64,000 bases of DNA, taken from positions 62,001-126,000 of the forward strand of contig NZ_WAIE01000003.1 of assembly GCF_008830225.1 (NCBI RefSeq), in the 5' to 3' direction. Made by a program: the position numbers and the translations under genes. The notes under the pieces are model-generated. The model was not told the origin of the DNA. It saw nothing but the letters and a program-made list of their open reading frames with translations, and searched no databases. Positions 1 through 7,713 of this stretch are shown one piece after another (position 1 is the stretch's first letter; each line of letters starts with the position of its first letter). This stretch comes from Pseudodesulfovibrio senegalensis (lineage in GTDB: Bacteria > Desulfobacterota > Desulfovibrionia > Desulfovibrionales > Desulfovibrionaceae).

Positions 1-322
1 ATGCCTTGGGCAGTGTCTTGTATTTTTTAAATGCTTGACCAAGCGCCTTGTTGTGCTCCTCGGCCTGTGCATAGAGCCCTGTGCGCTCCTGCCGGGAAAG
101 GGCCGGACTGAGCAGCACGCTCATGGTTTCAGCCTCACTGCCGAGGTGCTTGGTTATCTCGCACAGGGTTTCGATGGCCGGCAGGTTGCGTTCCGTGACC
201 GCCTTGCAGGAGCGTTCCAGCTCCGAAACCGCCCAGATTCCGATGAGCCCGATGATCAGCGCGATGCACGCGCTGAGGACGAATCCGCCCACGAGCTTGT
301 ACGAAAGACGAATGTTTTTCAT
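1..322 (-). CDS. methyl-accepting chemotaxis protein, N-terminal part
   Basis: Partial gene running off the left edge; about 107 N-terminal residues are visible. The protein starts MKNIRLSYKL, followed by a hydrophobic membrane segment (about residues 11-32) and then a helical, charged region (residues 33-107) typical of the four-helix-bundle sensor domain of chemoreceptors (4HB_MCP). In this family the N-terminus is anchored in the inner membrane and the helix bundle lies in the periplasm. The start is supported by GGAGG at 324-331 on the minus strand. HAMP and signalling domains would lie outside the window, so the call rests on the N-terminal pattern only. Confidence 0.75.
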   Translation of the reverse strand, partial: MKNIRLSYKLVGGFVLSACIALIIGLIGIWAVSELERSCKAVTERNLPAIETLCEITKHLGSEAETMSVLLSPALSRQERTGLYAQAEEHNKALGQAFKKYKTLPKA

Positions 323-543
323 GGGACCTCCGCTATACTGTTTGCCGCAACCATGACCGCTTTTTCGTCTTTCCGTTATTATTATCAGAATTGCCAAGGC
401 GTCTTTTGTTAAAAAGGTGTCAATGGGGATAAGTCTTCCTTTTTTTTGCCGGAGTCATGCCCGTTTTATTCGTGCATGCCATGCCGTGTCATACTCTGTG
501 GACCGGTGCGCTTGTGCCCGGCATGCACAACAGGAGGAAAGGC

Positions 544-951
544 ATGGCAATACCGATCATTGCTGCCGTTGCCGGGTTGGTCGGCACGGTGGTGCAGGGG
601 ATATCCGATTATGTCGGCCAGAAGCAGGCCGTGCGCAAGGCGGTCATGGAGAACCGGCTGCGTCTGGCTCGTTCCGACCGCGAGTTCAACCATGAATGGG
701 AGATGCGCCAGCTGGAAAATGCGGGCTGGAAGGACGACGTTCTTTTTTTCGCATGGATCGGTTTTTTCGTGTGGAGCGGTTTTTGCCCGGAACAGGCGCA
801 CGAGGTGCTGGCCTCGTGGGAGGCCCTGCCCGAGTGGTTTTTGCGCATCACCTTCTGGATCGTGGCCGCGGTGCTCGGGGTCAAGAAGGTGGGCGACTAT
901 CTGCCCGGAGCGGTCAAGGGCATCCGCGATGCGCTGGGAGGTGAGCGATGA
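544..951 (+). CDS. holin-like phage membrane protein
   Basis: 135 residues. A hydrophobic N-terminal segment (residues 2-20, MAIPIIAAVAGLVGTVVQG) is followed by a charged amphipathic stretch (25-62) and two further membrane segments (about 66-80 and 96-113). Three membrane spans in a short protein, next to phage packaging genes, is the usual pattern of phage holins, which permeabilise the inner membrane at lysis. The start is chosen because AGGAGG lies at 531-536, just upstream of this ATG. The stop overlaps the next start (ATGA), so the two are probably translationally coupled. No endolysin gene is adjacent. The holin role is inferred from topology and context, not from a catalytic motif. 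Confidence 0.55.
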   Translation: MAIPIIAAVAGLVGTVVQGISDYVGQKQAVRKAVMENRLRLARSDREFNHEWEMRQLENAGWKDDVLFFAWIGFFVWSGFCPEQAHEVLASWEALPEWFLRITFWIVAAVLGVKKVGDYLPGAVKGIRDALGGER

Positions 952-1160
952 GCCCTGCGGAAAACCGGGAGCTGCACGACCTGCTCATCCGCATCGACGA
1001 GCGCGTGTGCGCGGTGCAGGAAGACATCCGCTCCATCAACGGCCAGCGCAAGTGCCCGGAACATGCAGAAAAGATCCGCACGCTGGAGCGGCTGGTCTGG
1101 GGATGCTGCGCGTCCATGCTCGGGGTGGCCGCGCGCATGGTGTACGATGTGTTTCGCTAG
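948..1160 (+). CDS. small coiled-coil protein with C-terminal membrane segment, holin/spanin-like partner
   Basis: 70 residues. Residues 1-48 are charged and heptad-like (NRELHDLLIRIDERV), and residues 49-66 form a hydrophobic tail (WGCCASMLGVAARMVY). This layout resembles XhlA/haemolysin-type phage accessory lysis proteins, which sit in the membrane with the holin. The ATG overlaps the stop of the holin-like gene by ATGA, implying coupled translation. Its own stop overlaps the stop of the convergent TPR gene by four bases. The function is inferred from size, topology and neighbour only. Confidence 0.5.
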   Translation: MSPAENRELHDLLIRIDERVCAVQEDIRSINGQRKCPEHAEKIRTLERLVWGCCASMLGVAARMVYDVFR

Positions 1161-2101
1161 GGAATCAGCGGTTCGGGATGCAGGAATCTGGCCGTGTATT
1201 CCGCGTTGAGGCGTTCCATGATGTCCACGCGGTCGGTGATGTTCCTGGCGCGGGCCAGCGCCAGTGCGCGCCTGATGGCCTTGAGGGCCGAGGCGTAGTC
1301 CTCGCGCCCGGCATAGGCGCGGGCCAGCATTTCCAGGTATTCGGGAGCGCCGGGGTCCATCTGCGCGGCCTGCCTGAGGTCCTGAATGGCTCTGCCGAAC
1401 ACGTTCAGGCGCAGATAGCTCTTGCCCCGCTGGGCAAAGGCCCGGCTGGACGAGGGGTCGGCGCCGATGGCGTTCGAGAAGTCCTGCGCGGCCTGATAAT
1501 GCCTGCCAAGCGCCTCGTTGGCCAACCCCCGCTGATAATACGAATCGAACCGTCCCGGGGCCATGCCGATGGCCTGCGTGAAATCATCAATGGCCTTTTG
1601 GTGCTGGCCGGCCCTGTTATGCAGGAATCCGCGCTGCACATAGGCGTCCACGCGGGTGTCGTCCAGCTCGATGCAGCGGGTCAGGTCCTGCAGCGCTGCC
1701 GTGTCCTTGTTTTGCCGCAGCCGTGCAAAGCCGCGCAGGTAAAAGGCGCGGGGCATGTCCGGGTCCAGCTCGATGACCCGGTCCAGATCCAGTTCGGCCC
1801 CGGCCCATTTTTCCTGCTGTATGCGGGCCACGGCGCGGTAAAGAAAGGCGTCGGTCAGTTCCGGGTCCAGCTCCGCGGCTTTTGTCAGGGGCGTTTCCGC
1901 TTCCTCGGGGGCCAGGAATCGGCCGTCGTGCATGTCCTGCATGGCCGTTTGCAGATATCCGGCCGCCATGGAGTCCTGTTTTTCCTCCCGGGCCTGTTCC
2001 GGGGTGAGCGCTGGCCCGGGTTTGGGCGTGCAGCCGTATCCGGCCGTGAACAGGACGGACAGTGTGAGGGCAAGGGCGAGAGCGGGCAGTCGGCGCATCA
2101 T
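1157..2101 (-). CDS. TPR-repeat exported (lipo)protein
   Basis: 314 residues from the MMRRLPALAL start. A hydrophobic signal segment (4-22) ends in AGYGC, a weak lipobox, so it is exported and possibly lipid-anchored. Residues about 60-300 are at least six tetratricopeptide repeats with the usual pattern, for example RAFYLRGFARLRQNKDTAAL and AYVQRGFLHNRAGQHQKAI. TPRs bind other proteins. The longer upstream start would put 20 non-signal residues before the signal peptide, so the internal start is preferred although no strong ribosome site is seen. The gene lies on the minus strand between the holin-like pair and the large terminase, overlapping the stop of the first and leaving only 58 bases to the second. 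It looks like a host gene, and no phage role is known for it. Confidence 0.7.
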   Translation of the reverse strand: MMRRLPALALALTLSVLFTAGYGCTPKPGPALTPEQAREEKQDSMAAGYLQTAMQDMHDGRFLAPEEAETPLTKAAELDPELTDAFLYRAVARIQQEKWAGAELDLDRVIELDPDMPRAFYLRGFARLRQNKDTAALQDLTRCIELDDTRVDAYVQRGFLHNRAGQHQKAIDDFTQAIGMAPGRFDSYYQRGLANEALGRHYQAAQDFSNAIGADPSSSRAFAQRGKSYLRLNVFGRAIQDLRQAAQMDPGAPEYLEMLARAYAGREDYASALKAIRRALALARARNITDRVDIMERLNAEYTARFLHPEPLIP

Positions 2102-2159
2102 CGGACACGGATACCGGGGCGGGCGCGGTCCGTCAACATGCACAAGGAGAAAATCAACC

Positions 2160-3464
2160 ATGAATGAGTGTTATGTGCCTCGTACGCATCAGGCGGAAAT
2201 CGAGCGCAACCTGCGCCGGTTTTCCGTGCTGGTCTGCCATCGGCGTTTCGGCAAGACCGTGCTGTGCGTGAACAGGCTGGTGGAGTGTGCGGCGAATTCG
2301 GCCCGCCCGGACTGGCGCGGGGCGTACATCGCGCCCCTGTACCGGCAGGCCAAGGCCGTTGTCTGGGACATTCTCAAGCACCATTGCCGCATGCGCGGGG
2401 AGAGTGGGGTGAAATTTCACGAGGGCGAATTGCGGGCCGACTTTGCCAACGGCGCGCGCATCCGGCTGTTCGGGGCCAACAATCCCGATTCCCTGCGCGG
2501 CCTGTATCTGGACGGCGTGGTTTTCGACGAGGTGGCCCAGATGCCCTACCGGGTCTGGTCCGAGGTGGTGCGTCCCGCGCTTTCGGACCGCAGGGGCTGG
2601 GCCGTGTTCATCGGTACGCCGCGGGGCAGGAACGCCCTGTACCGGCTCTGGAACATGGCCCGCAACGATCCGGATTGGTTTGCGGCCATGTACCGCGCCT
2701 CGGAAACCGGGGTGCTGGACCCGGGCGAACTGGACGCGGCGCGCCGGGAGATGAGCCCCGAGGAATTTGATCAGGAGTTCGAGTGTTCGTTCAGCGCGGC
2801 CGTGCAGGGCGCGTATTTCGGCCGTCTGGTGGCCGAGGCCGAAAAACAGGGCCGCATCTGCGCCCTGCCCCACGACCCGGATTTGCCCGTGCATACGGCG
2901 TGGGATCTGGGCATGAGCGATTCCACGGCCATATGGTTCGTGCAGATGGGGCCGGGCGGCGAGTGCCGGGTCATCGACTATTACGAGGCGCAGGGCATGG
3001 GGCTGGACCACTACGTGCGCGAACTGCAGGCGCGCGAGTATGCCTACGGCAGGCACATCGCGCCCCACGACATCCGTGTGCGCGAGCTGGGAACCGGCAA
3101 ATCGCGGCTGGAGGTGGCCCGGTCGCTGGGCATCCGTTTCGATGTCTGCCCGAATATCCCGGTGCAGGACGGCATCAACGCGGTGCGCTCCCTGCTGCCG
3201 CGCTGCTGGTTCGATGAAAAACGCTGCCAAGCCGGGCTGGAGGCATTGCGCCACTACCGCCGCTCCTTCAACGAGCGGGCCGGGGACTTTGGGGCACGGC
3301 CCGTGCACGACTGGACCAGCCATGCCGTGGACGCGTTCCGGTATTTCGCGGTGGGTTTTCGTCAGCAAACAGACCGGCCCCGGCCCTGCCGTGCCGAAAA
3401 TCGTTACGACCCTTTTGAACGGCTTGCCGGGCGGGATGATTATGCAGGGAGGCAGCGCTCATGA
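2160..3464 (+). CDS. terL: phage terminase large subunit (packaging ATPase/nuclease)
   Basis: 434 residues. The Walker A-like motif CHRRFGKT is at residues 26-33, Walker B GVVFDE at 119-124 and the coupling motif GTPRG at 152-156. A C-terminal RNase H-fold nuclease domain begins near TAWDLGMSDST (first acidic residue) and ends near the conserved AVDAFRYF aspartate. This is the full set expected of the motor that pumps DNA into procapsids and cuts it. The length is normal for the compact podoviral type. AAGGAG lies ten bases before the ATG. No small-terminase gene is recognisable beside it. The next gene overlaps the stop by ATGA. The protein appears intact and potentially active. Confidence 0.93.
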   Translation: MNECYVPRTHQAEIERNLRRFSVLVCHRRFGKTVLCVNRLVECAANSARPDWRGAYIAPLYRQAKAVVWDILKHHCRMRGESGVKFHEGELRADFANGARIRLFGANNPDSLRGLYLDGVVFDEVAQMPYRVWSEVVRPALSDRRGWAVFIGTPRGRNALYRLWNMARNDPDWFAAMYRASETGVLDPGELDAARREMSPEEFDQEFECSFSAAVQGAYFGRLVAEAEKQGRICALPHDPDLPVHTAWDLGMSDSTAIWFVQMGPGGECRVIDYYEAQGMGLDHYVRELQAREYAYGRHIAPHDIRVRELGTGKSRLEVARSLGIRFDVCPNIPVQDGINAVRSLLPRCWFDEKRCQAGLEALRHYRRSFNERAGDFGARPVHDWTSHAVDAFRYFAVGFRQQTDRPRPCRAENRYDPFERLAGRDDYAGRQRS

Positions 3465-3916
3465 GCGTGCAACGGGTACGGGAACGCCCGGAACGGCTGC
3501 GCACCCTGCCGGACAACGGCCGGTACGTGTGGCTGCGGCTGGTGGACGCTGCCGGGGAGTATGGACAGGCCGCAGTGGCCGAGGCCGGGGATTGTCTTGA
3601 GGTGCACCTGGAAATGACGCGCTGGGGACCGCGGGCCATGCGCTCCCTGCAGCGGGACATGGGCTGGCTGCATGCCGAGGCCCGCAGGCTGGGCAAAGCG
3701 CGTATTCTGGGTATCAAGGGAGTGTCCGGCGAATCCTGCCTTGGTACGGAAAACGGTTCGGGCCGGTGTTCCCCGGACGGGCCGGACAACTCGGTGGACG
3801 GGCTGGACGTGGACCGCACATGGGTGCGTTTTACCGCGCGGCTCGGATTTCGCGATCACGGGCTGGTGCATACGGCGGTGCTGCCTGTGCCGAGCGCGGA
3901 ATCGTCACCGGTATAA
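3461..3916 (+). CDS. small phage-associated protein, possibly GNAT-fold (T7 gp13-like)
   Basis: 151 residues, start overlapping the terminase stop by ATGA, so almost certainly co-translated with it. The central part (AVAEAGDCLEVHLEMTR, about 37-53) and the end (TWVRFTARLGFRDHGLVHTA, about 120-139) resemble the beta-strand/helix and final W-x-R-F...GF pattern of acetyltransferase-fold proteins. Podoviruses of the T7 group carry a small GNAT-like virion protein (gp13/DUF2833 type) that assists assembly. The resemblance is by eye, and between residues 85 and 115 there is a Gly/Ser/Asp-rich insertion. Treat it as an uncharacterised phage protein with a suggested fold. Confidence 0.55.
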   Translation: MSVQRVRERPERLRTLPDNGRYVWLRLVDAAGEYGQAAVAEAGDCLEVHLEMTRWGPRAMRSLQRDMGWLHAEARRLGKARILGIKGVSGESCLGTENGSGRCSPDGPDNSVDGLDVDRTWVRFTARLGFRDHGLVHTAVLPVPSAESSPV

Positions 3917-4039
3917 TAGTTTGTAATAGATGAAAATAACGCGGTCGTCGGGTGCCGATAATTGTGTATAAATGTGACCCGCGACAGGGGCGGCCGGAGT
4001 TGGTGCCAAGAAGGGCGGCAGCAGTGGGGGGGGGGCGGG

Positions 4040-5872
4040 TCAGGCGTTGGCGACCATGATGTCGCCGCCCGAGCGTTCGGGCGCGCCCATGAAATTCACC
4101 AGCGTATAGTTGGTGGTGTTGTCGAAGTTGTAGACCGTTTCGCTCTGCTGCACCAGTTGCAGGCGCGAATCGTCCACCATGGTGGTGCGCGAGTTGTCCT
4201 GCTGATGGAAATTGTAGACCGTGCGGTCATCCACGTTGTTGCTGGTCTCGCTGACGATGGTGCGCGAAAAGTCGTTGTGCACGTTCTGGCGGTTCTGGTC
4301 CACGATGTTGGTCACGGAGTTGTCGGTCTGGATGACGTTGTGCACGTCCTGCTGGTGGACGGTTCTGGATTCGTCCACGTTCTTCACTTCCGTGTTTTCC
4401 TGCACGTTGCTCACCGCATGGTTTTCATTCAGTTCGGTGTTGTGCTCGGTCTGTTGCACCGTGGTCTGGTTGGTGGTGTTCACGGTGTTCACGTCGTTTT
4501 CCACATTTGTTTCGCTGTTGGTGACGTTGTTCACCGTGCGCTCCACGCTCATGTCGGTCTGCGGATTGCGCGAGTTGTCCTGATGGATGTTGTTGGTCTG
4601 GTTGTCCTCGAACACGGTCTGCATGTTGTCCACGTTCTGGATGTTGGTGGTTTCCTCGCGGCTGGTGATGTCGTCGTTGTCGATGGTGATCTGCGTGGAC
4701 GCGTCGGTTTCGGAATTGATGGTCTGGCTGAAGTCGAGGGCCTGTCCTTTCTGTCCGTTGACCATGTCCATGAACCCGTCGACCTTGGTGTCCACGGTCA
4801 TGGGCTCGGCATAGCCGTTGGATGTGGGAATCCAGCCCGGGTCTACCTTGGTGGGTTCCCATCCCTTGGATTCGCGGGTGGTGGTGTGGTTGATGGCCGG
4901 AGGATTGCTGGTATGGCCGATGCTCGGCCCGTGCCACGACGTGAGCTTGCCGGGCATGACGAATCCGCCGGGCTGTACCGGAACGAATCCGGAGAGCGTG
5001 GGCGCGGAAAGACCGATGGACGGGGCAATGGGAACGTGCGCGGATTCCACGGGCATGGAAATGCCCATGGCCGGGACTATGGGTACCGAGCCTGTGGGGT
5101 TTTCCGTCATGGCCACCCGTCCGGCCCCGCCCCCGCCGGGCAGGTTGTAGGAAACATTGCCCCCGGCAACCGGCGAAACCGGGCCGCCGCCCGAACCGGT
5201 AGCCGAAGAACCGCCGCCCGAGACCGCAGCGGGAGAGCCGCCACCGGACCCGCCGGACGTGGTCCCGCCTGACCCTGAAGACATGCCGGAAATTATGGAT
5301 GTGCCGCCCCCGCCGGAAACGATGCCGCCTGCTCCGGCGCCGGAAACAATCGTGGGGCCGCCGCCCGAGACCGTTGTTCCCGCGCTGCTGCCCGCTGTTC
5401 CTGCCGGGCCGATGCCGCCTGATCCGCCTGACGATCCGCCGCCGGACCATCCGCCTGCGGCCAGCCCCGCAGAGCCCCCCACGTTGGTCGAGCTGCCCGT
5501 ACTGCCGCCCACGTTGACGCTGGCCGAACTGCCGCCGCCTCCGCCGGACATGACGCCCGAGGAGCCGCCCACGTTGGCGTTGGGATTGGAGAAGCCGCCG
5601 GTGTTGGCCGCGCCCGAGGAGCCGCCCACGTTGATGTTGGGGTCCGGGCTGACGCCCGTGCCGCTGACCGGAGCCGGGCCTGTGTTGGCGGAATAGGGGA
5701 TTCGGGCCGGGGAAGTGTCTATGGGAACATGGGCCGGGGTGGTGTCTATGGGCACGTGGCCCGCTTCTCCGGGCGTGACGTGACCAGCCTCGCCGGCCAT
5801 GAAATGACCTGCGGGGCCTGCCGTGGTGCTGCCGGCCGGTCCGGCCACGATGAAATCGGTGAATCCTTCCAT
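4040..5872 (-). CDS. 610-residue low-complexity fibrous protein (collagen-like, Gly/Ser-rich, Asn/Thr-rich)
   Basis: Function not recognised. There is no signal peptide. Residues 10-40 hold four near-identical octads of the type AGPAGHxx/PGEAGHVP, then two nonads (IDTTPAHVP, IDTSPARIP). Residues 80-135 repeat NVGGSSG-type units four times. Residues 136-240 are Gly/Ser-rich. Residues 262-310 repeat VPI(V/A)P units. Residues about 385-590 are rich in Asn, Thr, Gln and Val with alternating patterns such as NNVTNSETNVENDVN, suggesting a beta-fibre rather than a coiled coil. The start has GGGGAGA seven bases upstream. The gene lies antisense between the terminase pair and the capsid gene. A particle or cell-surface fibre is possible by inference. 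The antisense frame in the same interval is Pro-rich and is taken as a shadow because it lacks a ribosome site. Confidence 0.7.
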   Translation of the reverse strand: MEGFTDFIVAGPAGSTTAGPAGHFMAGEAGHVTPGEAGHVPIDTTPAHVPIDTSPARIPYSANTGPAPVSGTGVSPDPNINVGGSSGAANTGGFSNPNANVGGSSGVMSGGGGGSSASVNVGGSTGSSTNVGGSAGLAAGGWSGGGSSGGSGGIGPAGTAGSSAGTTVSGGGPTIVSGAGAGGIVSGGGGTSIISGMSSGSGGTTSGGSGGGSPAAVSGGGSSATGSGGGPVSPVAGGNVSYNLPGGGGAGRVAMTENPTGSVPIVPAMGISMPVESAHVPIAPSIGLSAPTLSGFVPVQPGGFVMPGKLTSWHGPSIGHTSNPPAINHTTTRESKGWEPTKVDPGWIPTSNGYAEPMTVDTKVDGFMDMVNGQKGQALDFSQTINSETDASTQITIDNDDITSREETTNIQNVDNMQTVFEDNQTNNIHQDNSRNPQTDMSVERTVNNVTNSETNVENDVNTVNTTNQTTVQQTEHNTELNENHAVSNVQENTEVKNVDESRTVHQQDVHNVIQTDNSVTNIVDQNRQNVHNDFSRTIVSETSNNVDDRTVYNFHQQDNSRTTMVDDSRLQLVQQSETVYNFDNTTNYTLVNFMGAPERSGGDIMVANA

Positions 5873-6212
5873 GGTGTCTCCCCAAGGCGGTTTCCCGACA
5901 GTCCCTTGCTTCCCGTGGAAACGCTGTTTCCTACCTTTTCACTCTTTATCAATACGCCTGCCGGAAATCCCCGTCAAGCCGAACCCGCGTGGGCGTTTCG
6001 CGGTTTTTTATCCCTGCCCCTGTCAACAGGGAAAAAGCGTCCTTTTGTTTCCTGCGCGGTGGTCTCAGGCCTCCGGGCCGCAAAACACGGGCTAGGATGG
6101 TGTCCGGCCCCGTTGCCCCAAGGCCGGTCCCGGCGCGATTCGCCGGGATACCCGCGTCATCCGGGTCCGGGAGACCCGCATTTGCAACGAACAACAAGGA
6201 GAACGCGAGAAA
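5873..6212. promoter_or_regulatory. divergent intergenic region before the capsid operon, with inverted repeat at 6019-6030
   Basis: 340 bases without a gene, between the divergent fibrous-protein gene and the capsid gene, so it should hold promoters for both. The clearest element is CCTGTCAACAGG at 6019-6030, an inverted repeat (arms extend to CCCTGT/ACAGGG at 6018-6031) 183 bases before the capsid ATG. The same 12-mer occurs before the second phage block. AAGGAG at 6196-6201 is the capsid ribosome site. No convincing sigma-70 promoter was found on the + strand. Confidence 0.35.
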
Positions 6213-7043
6213 ATGTCCATGTTCATCGAAGAGAGTTTTGTGACCCAATACTGCACGGATGTGCATCTTGCCTACCAGCAGCGCGGGTCCAAGCTCCGCA
6301 ACACCGTGCGGCTCAAGACCGGAATCAAGGGGTCCAAGTGCGTGTTTCAGAAAAACGGCAAGGGAACCGCGGGCAAGAAGACCCGCCACGGCAACGTGCC
6401 GCTCATGAACCTCGATCATTCCACGGTGTCCTGCACGCTGGAGGACTGGTACGCCGCGGAATACATCGACCGCCTCGACGAGGTGCGCACCAACACGGAC
6501 GAGCGCCTTGTAGCCGCCAATGCCGGAGCATGGGCCCTGGGCCGCAAGGTGGATGAGCTGGTCATCACCCGCATGGGCAAAGGGTCCAATGTGGTGGCCG
6601 AGGATGCCACGGGCCTGACCAAGGGCAAGATTCTGGCCGGGTTCGGCATGCTCAACGGCGCGGACGTGCCCGACGACGGCAACCGCTTTGCCGTGGTGGG
6701 GCCGCACCAGTGGAATGAGCTGCTGAACATCGAGGAATTCAAGAGCGCGGACTATGCGGGCGACCGCTACGCGTGGCTCAAGGGCACGGAATCCCGCTGC
6801 TGGCTGGGCATCACCTGGATGTTCCACACGGGCCTGCCCCTGGACGGGGGCGCGCGCCGCTGCTTCATGTACCACAAGAACGCGGTGGGGCTGGCCGAGG
6901 CACAGGAGGTCAAGGCCTACATGGACTGGGTGCCGGAAAAGGCCGCGCATCTGGTGGACCACCTGCTCTGCGCCGGGGCCTGCCTCATCGACCCGGACGG
7001 CGTGGTGGAGATTCGCTGCGATGACGATGCGGCCATCGTCTAG
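6213..7043 (+). CDS. phage major capsid protein (podoviral type)
   Basis: 276 residues. The opening MSMFIEESFVTQYCTDVHLA, with the adjoining YQQRGSKLRN, is the usual opening of the capsid family found in BPP-1-like and related podoviruses (short N-arm, then loop, then HK97-type core). The segment WYAAEYIDRLDEVRTN (about 76-91) matches the spine-helix region of that family, and the body ends in a conserved basic/acidic tail. It forms the icosahedral shell. It heads a tightly packed + strand run (82-aa protein, 97-aa protein, portal, Bbp19-like, scaffold), all with good ribosome sites. Family assignment is by sequence pattern; the position two genes before the portal fits. Confidence 0.8.
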   Translation: MSMFIEESFVTQYCTDVHLAYQQRGSKLRNTVRLKTGIKGSKCVFQKNGKGTAGKKTRHGNVPLMNLDHSTVSCTLEDWYAAEYIDRLDEVRTNTDERLVAANAGAWALGRKVDELVITRMGKGSNVVAEDATGLTKGKILAGFGMLNGADVPDDGNRFAVVGPHQWNELLNIEEFKSADYAGDRYAWLKGTESRCWLGITWMFHTGLPLDGGARRCFMYHKNAVGLAEAQEVKAYMDWVPEKAAHLVDHLLCAGACLIDPDGVVEIRCDDDAAIV

Positions 7044-7103
7044 CTTTTGCTGGGCCGTTGCGCCTTAAAATCGATAACTTTGCGAAAATGAAAAGGAGTT
7101 CAT

Positions 7104-7352
7104 ATGGCTTATAAATCCGAAGATATGCGTCTTATGGGTGGCGTGCCGGGGCAGCAGTTGTTTCTGTACCGCTGCGAGGACGCGGCCGCCGATGTGAAGG
7201 TGGCCGGGTACTTTGACGCGGCCGTGGACGAATACCATCTGGACACCGGCGATGTGGTCATCGCCTGTTCCGGGGCTGCCCATGCCGGGGCCGTGGAGCT
7301 GTTGGTGGTGGCGGTGGACGGCGGCGTGGCCAGCGTGGTCGGCGCGGCCTAG
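7104..7352 (+). CDS. small phage structural protein, possible capsid decoration/cement protein
   Basis: 82 residues, strong ribosome site (AAAAGGAG) before the ATG. The sequence is beta-rich with no membrane segment: repeated hydrophobic strands such as GQQLFLYRC, VAGYFDAAV and VELLVVAVDGG. A small beta protein directly after the major capsid gene is typically a head decoration or cement protein in tailed phages. The function is therefore inferred from position and composition; no motif proves it. Spacing to the capsid stop is 60 bases and to the next gene 66 bases, so the three are probably in one transcript. Confidence 0.55.
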   Translation: MAYKSEDMRLMGGVPGQQLFLYRCEDAAADVKVAGYFDAAVDEYHLDTGDVVIACSGAAHAGAVELLVVAVDGGVASVVGAA

Positions 7353-7418
7353 CATTTGAACCCGGGCGGTGCGGCTTCCCAAGGGTTGCCGTGCCGCCCG
7401 CAAGCAAAGGAGTGGCCC

Positions 7419-7712
7419 ATGGGCGGTTCCATGAGCGGCGCTGTTGTTTCCTCGGTGATTTCTCTGGTGGGGGGCGGGTCGTCCTCCCGGGGCGATTCGC
7501 TGGAAGAGGAACGCAGGCAGCGGCAAAAGGAAAAGCAGAAGGAGGAAGCCCGGGAGCGGCGCAAGGAGCGCATCCGGGTCCGCGAGGCGCGCAGCGTCGA
7601 GGCTGCGCAACTGCAGAAGAAGCAACCGGAAACGCTGGTCAACGGCGGCTCCGGGGTGCAGGGCCGGGCCACGGTGTCCGGCGCGGCGCTCAAGACCCGG
7701 CTGGGGGAATGA
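7419..7712 (+). CDS. small charged coiled-coil phage protein
   Basis: 97 residues from the ATG at 7419, chosen because AAAGGAG lies at 7406-7412; an upstream in-frame start lacks such a site. Residues 1-25 are Gly/Ser/Val-rich (MGGSMSGAVVSSVISLVGGG) and could insert in a membrane. Residues 32-70 are an extremely charged Arg/Glu/Lys helix (EEERRQRQKEKQKEEARERR). The end contains GGSGVQGRATVSG. The portal gene starts two bases after its stop. Layout resembles the 136-residue protein in the second phage block (MGG start, charged helix, GGSG motif). Possibly a virion core or ejection component; not proven. Confidence 0.6.
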   Translation: MGGSMSGAVVSSVISLVGGGSSSRGDSLEEERRQRQKEKQKEEARERRKERIRVREARSVEAAQLQKKQPETLVNGGSGVQGRATVSGAALKTRLGE

Positions 7713-7713
7713 C

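Noticed and set aside
3954-3961. GCCGATAA, a perfect sigma-28 -10 element on the + strand
   Set aside because: The -35 half is poor (AATA) and no + strand gene lies downstream for 2 kb; it points into an antisense gene.
5157-5696. Long Pro-rich open frame on the + strand
   Set aside because: It is the antisense shadow of the Gly-rich protein gene; no ribosome site.
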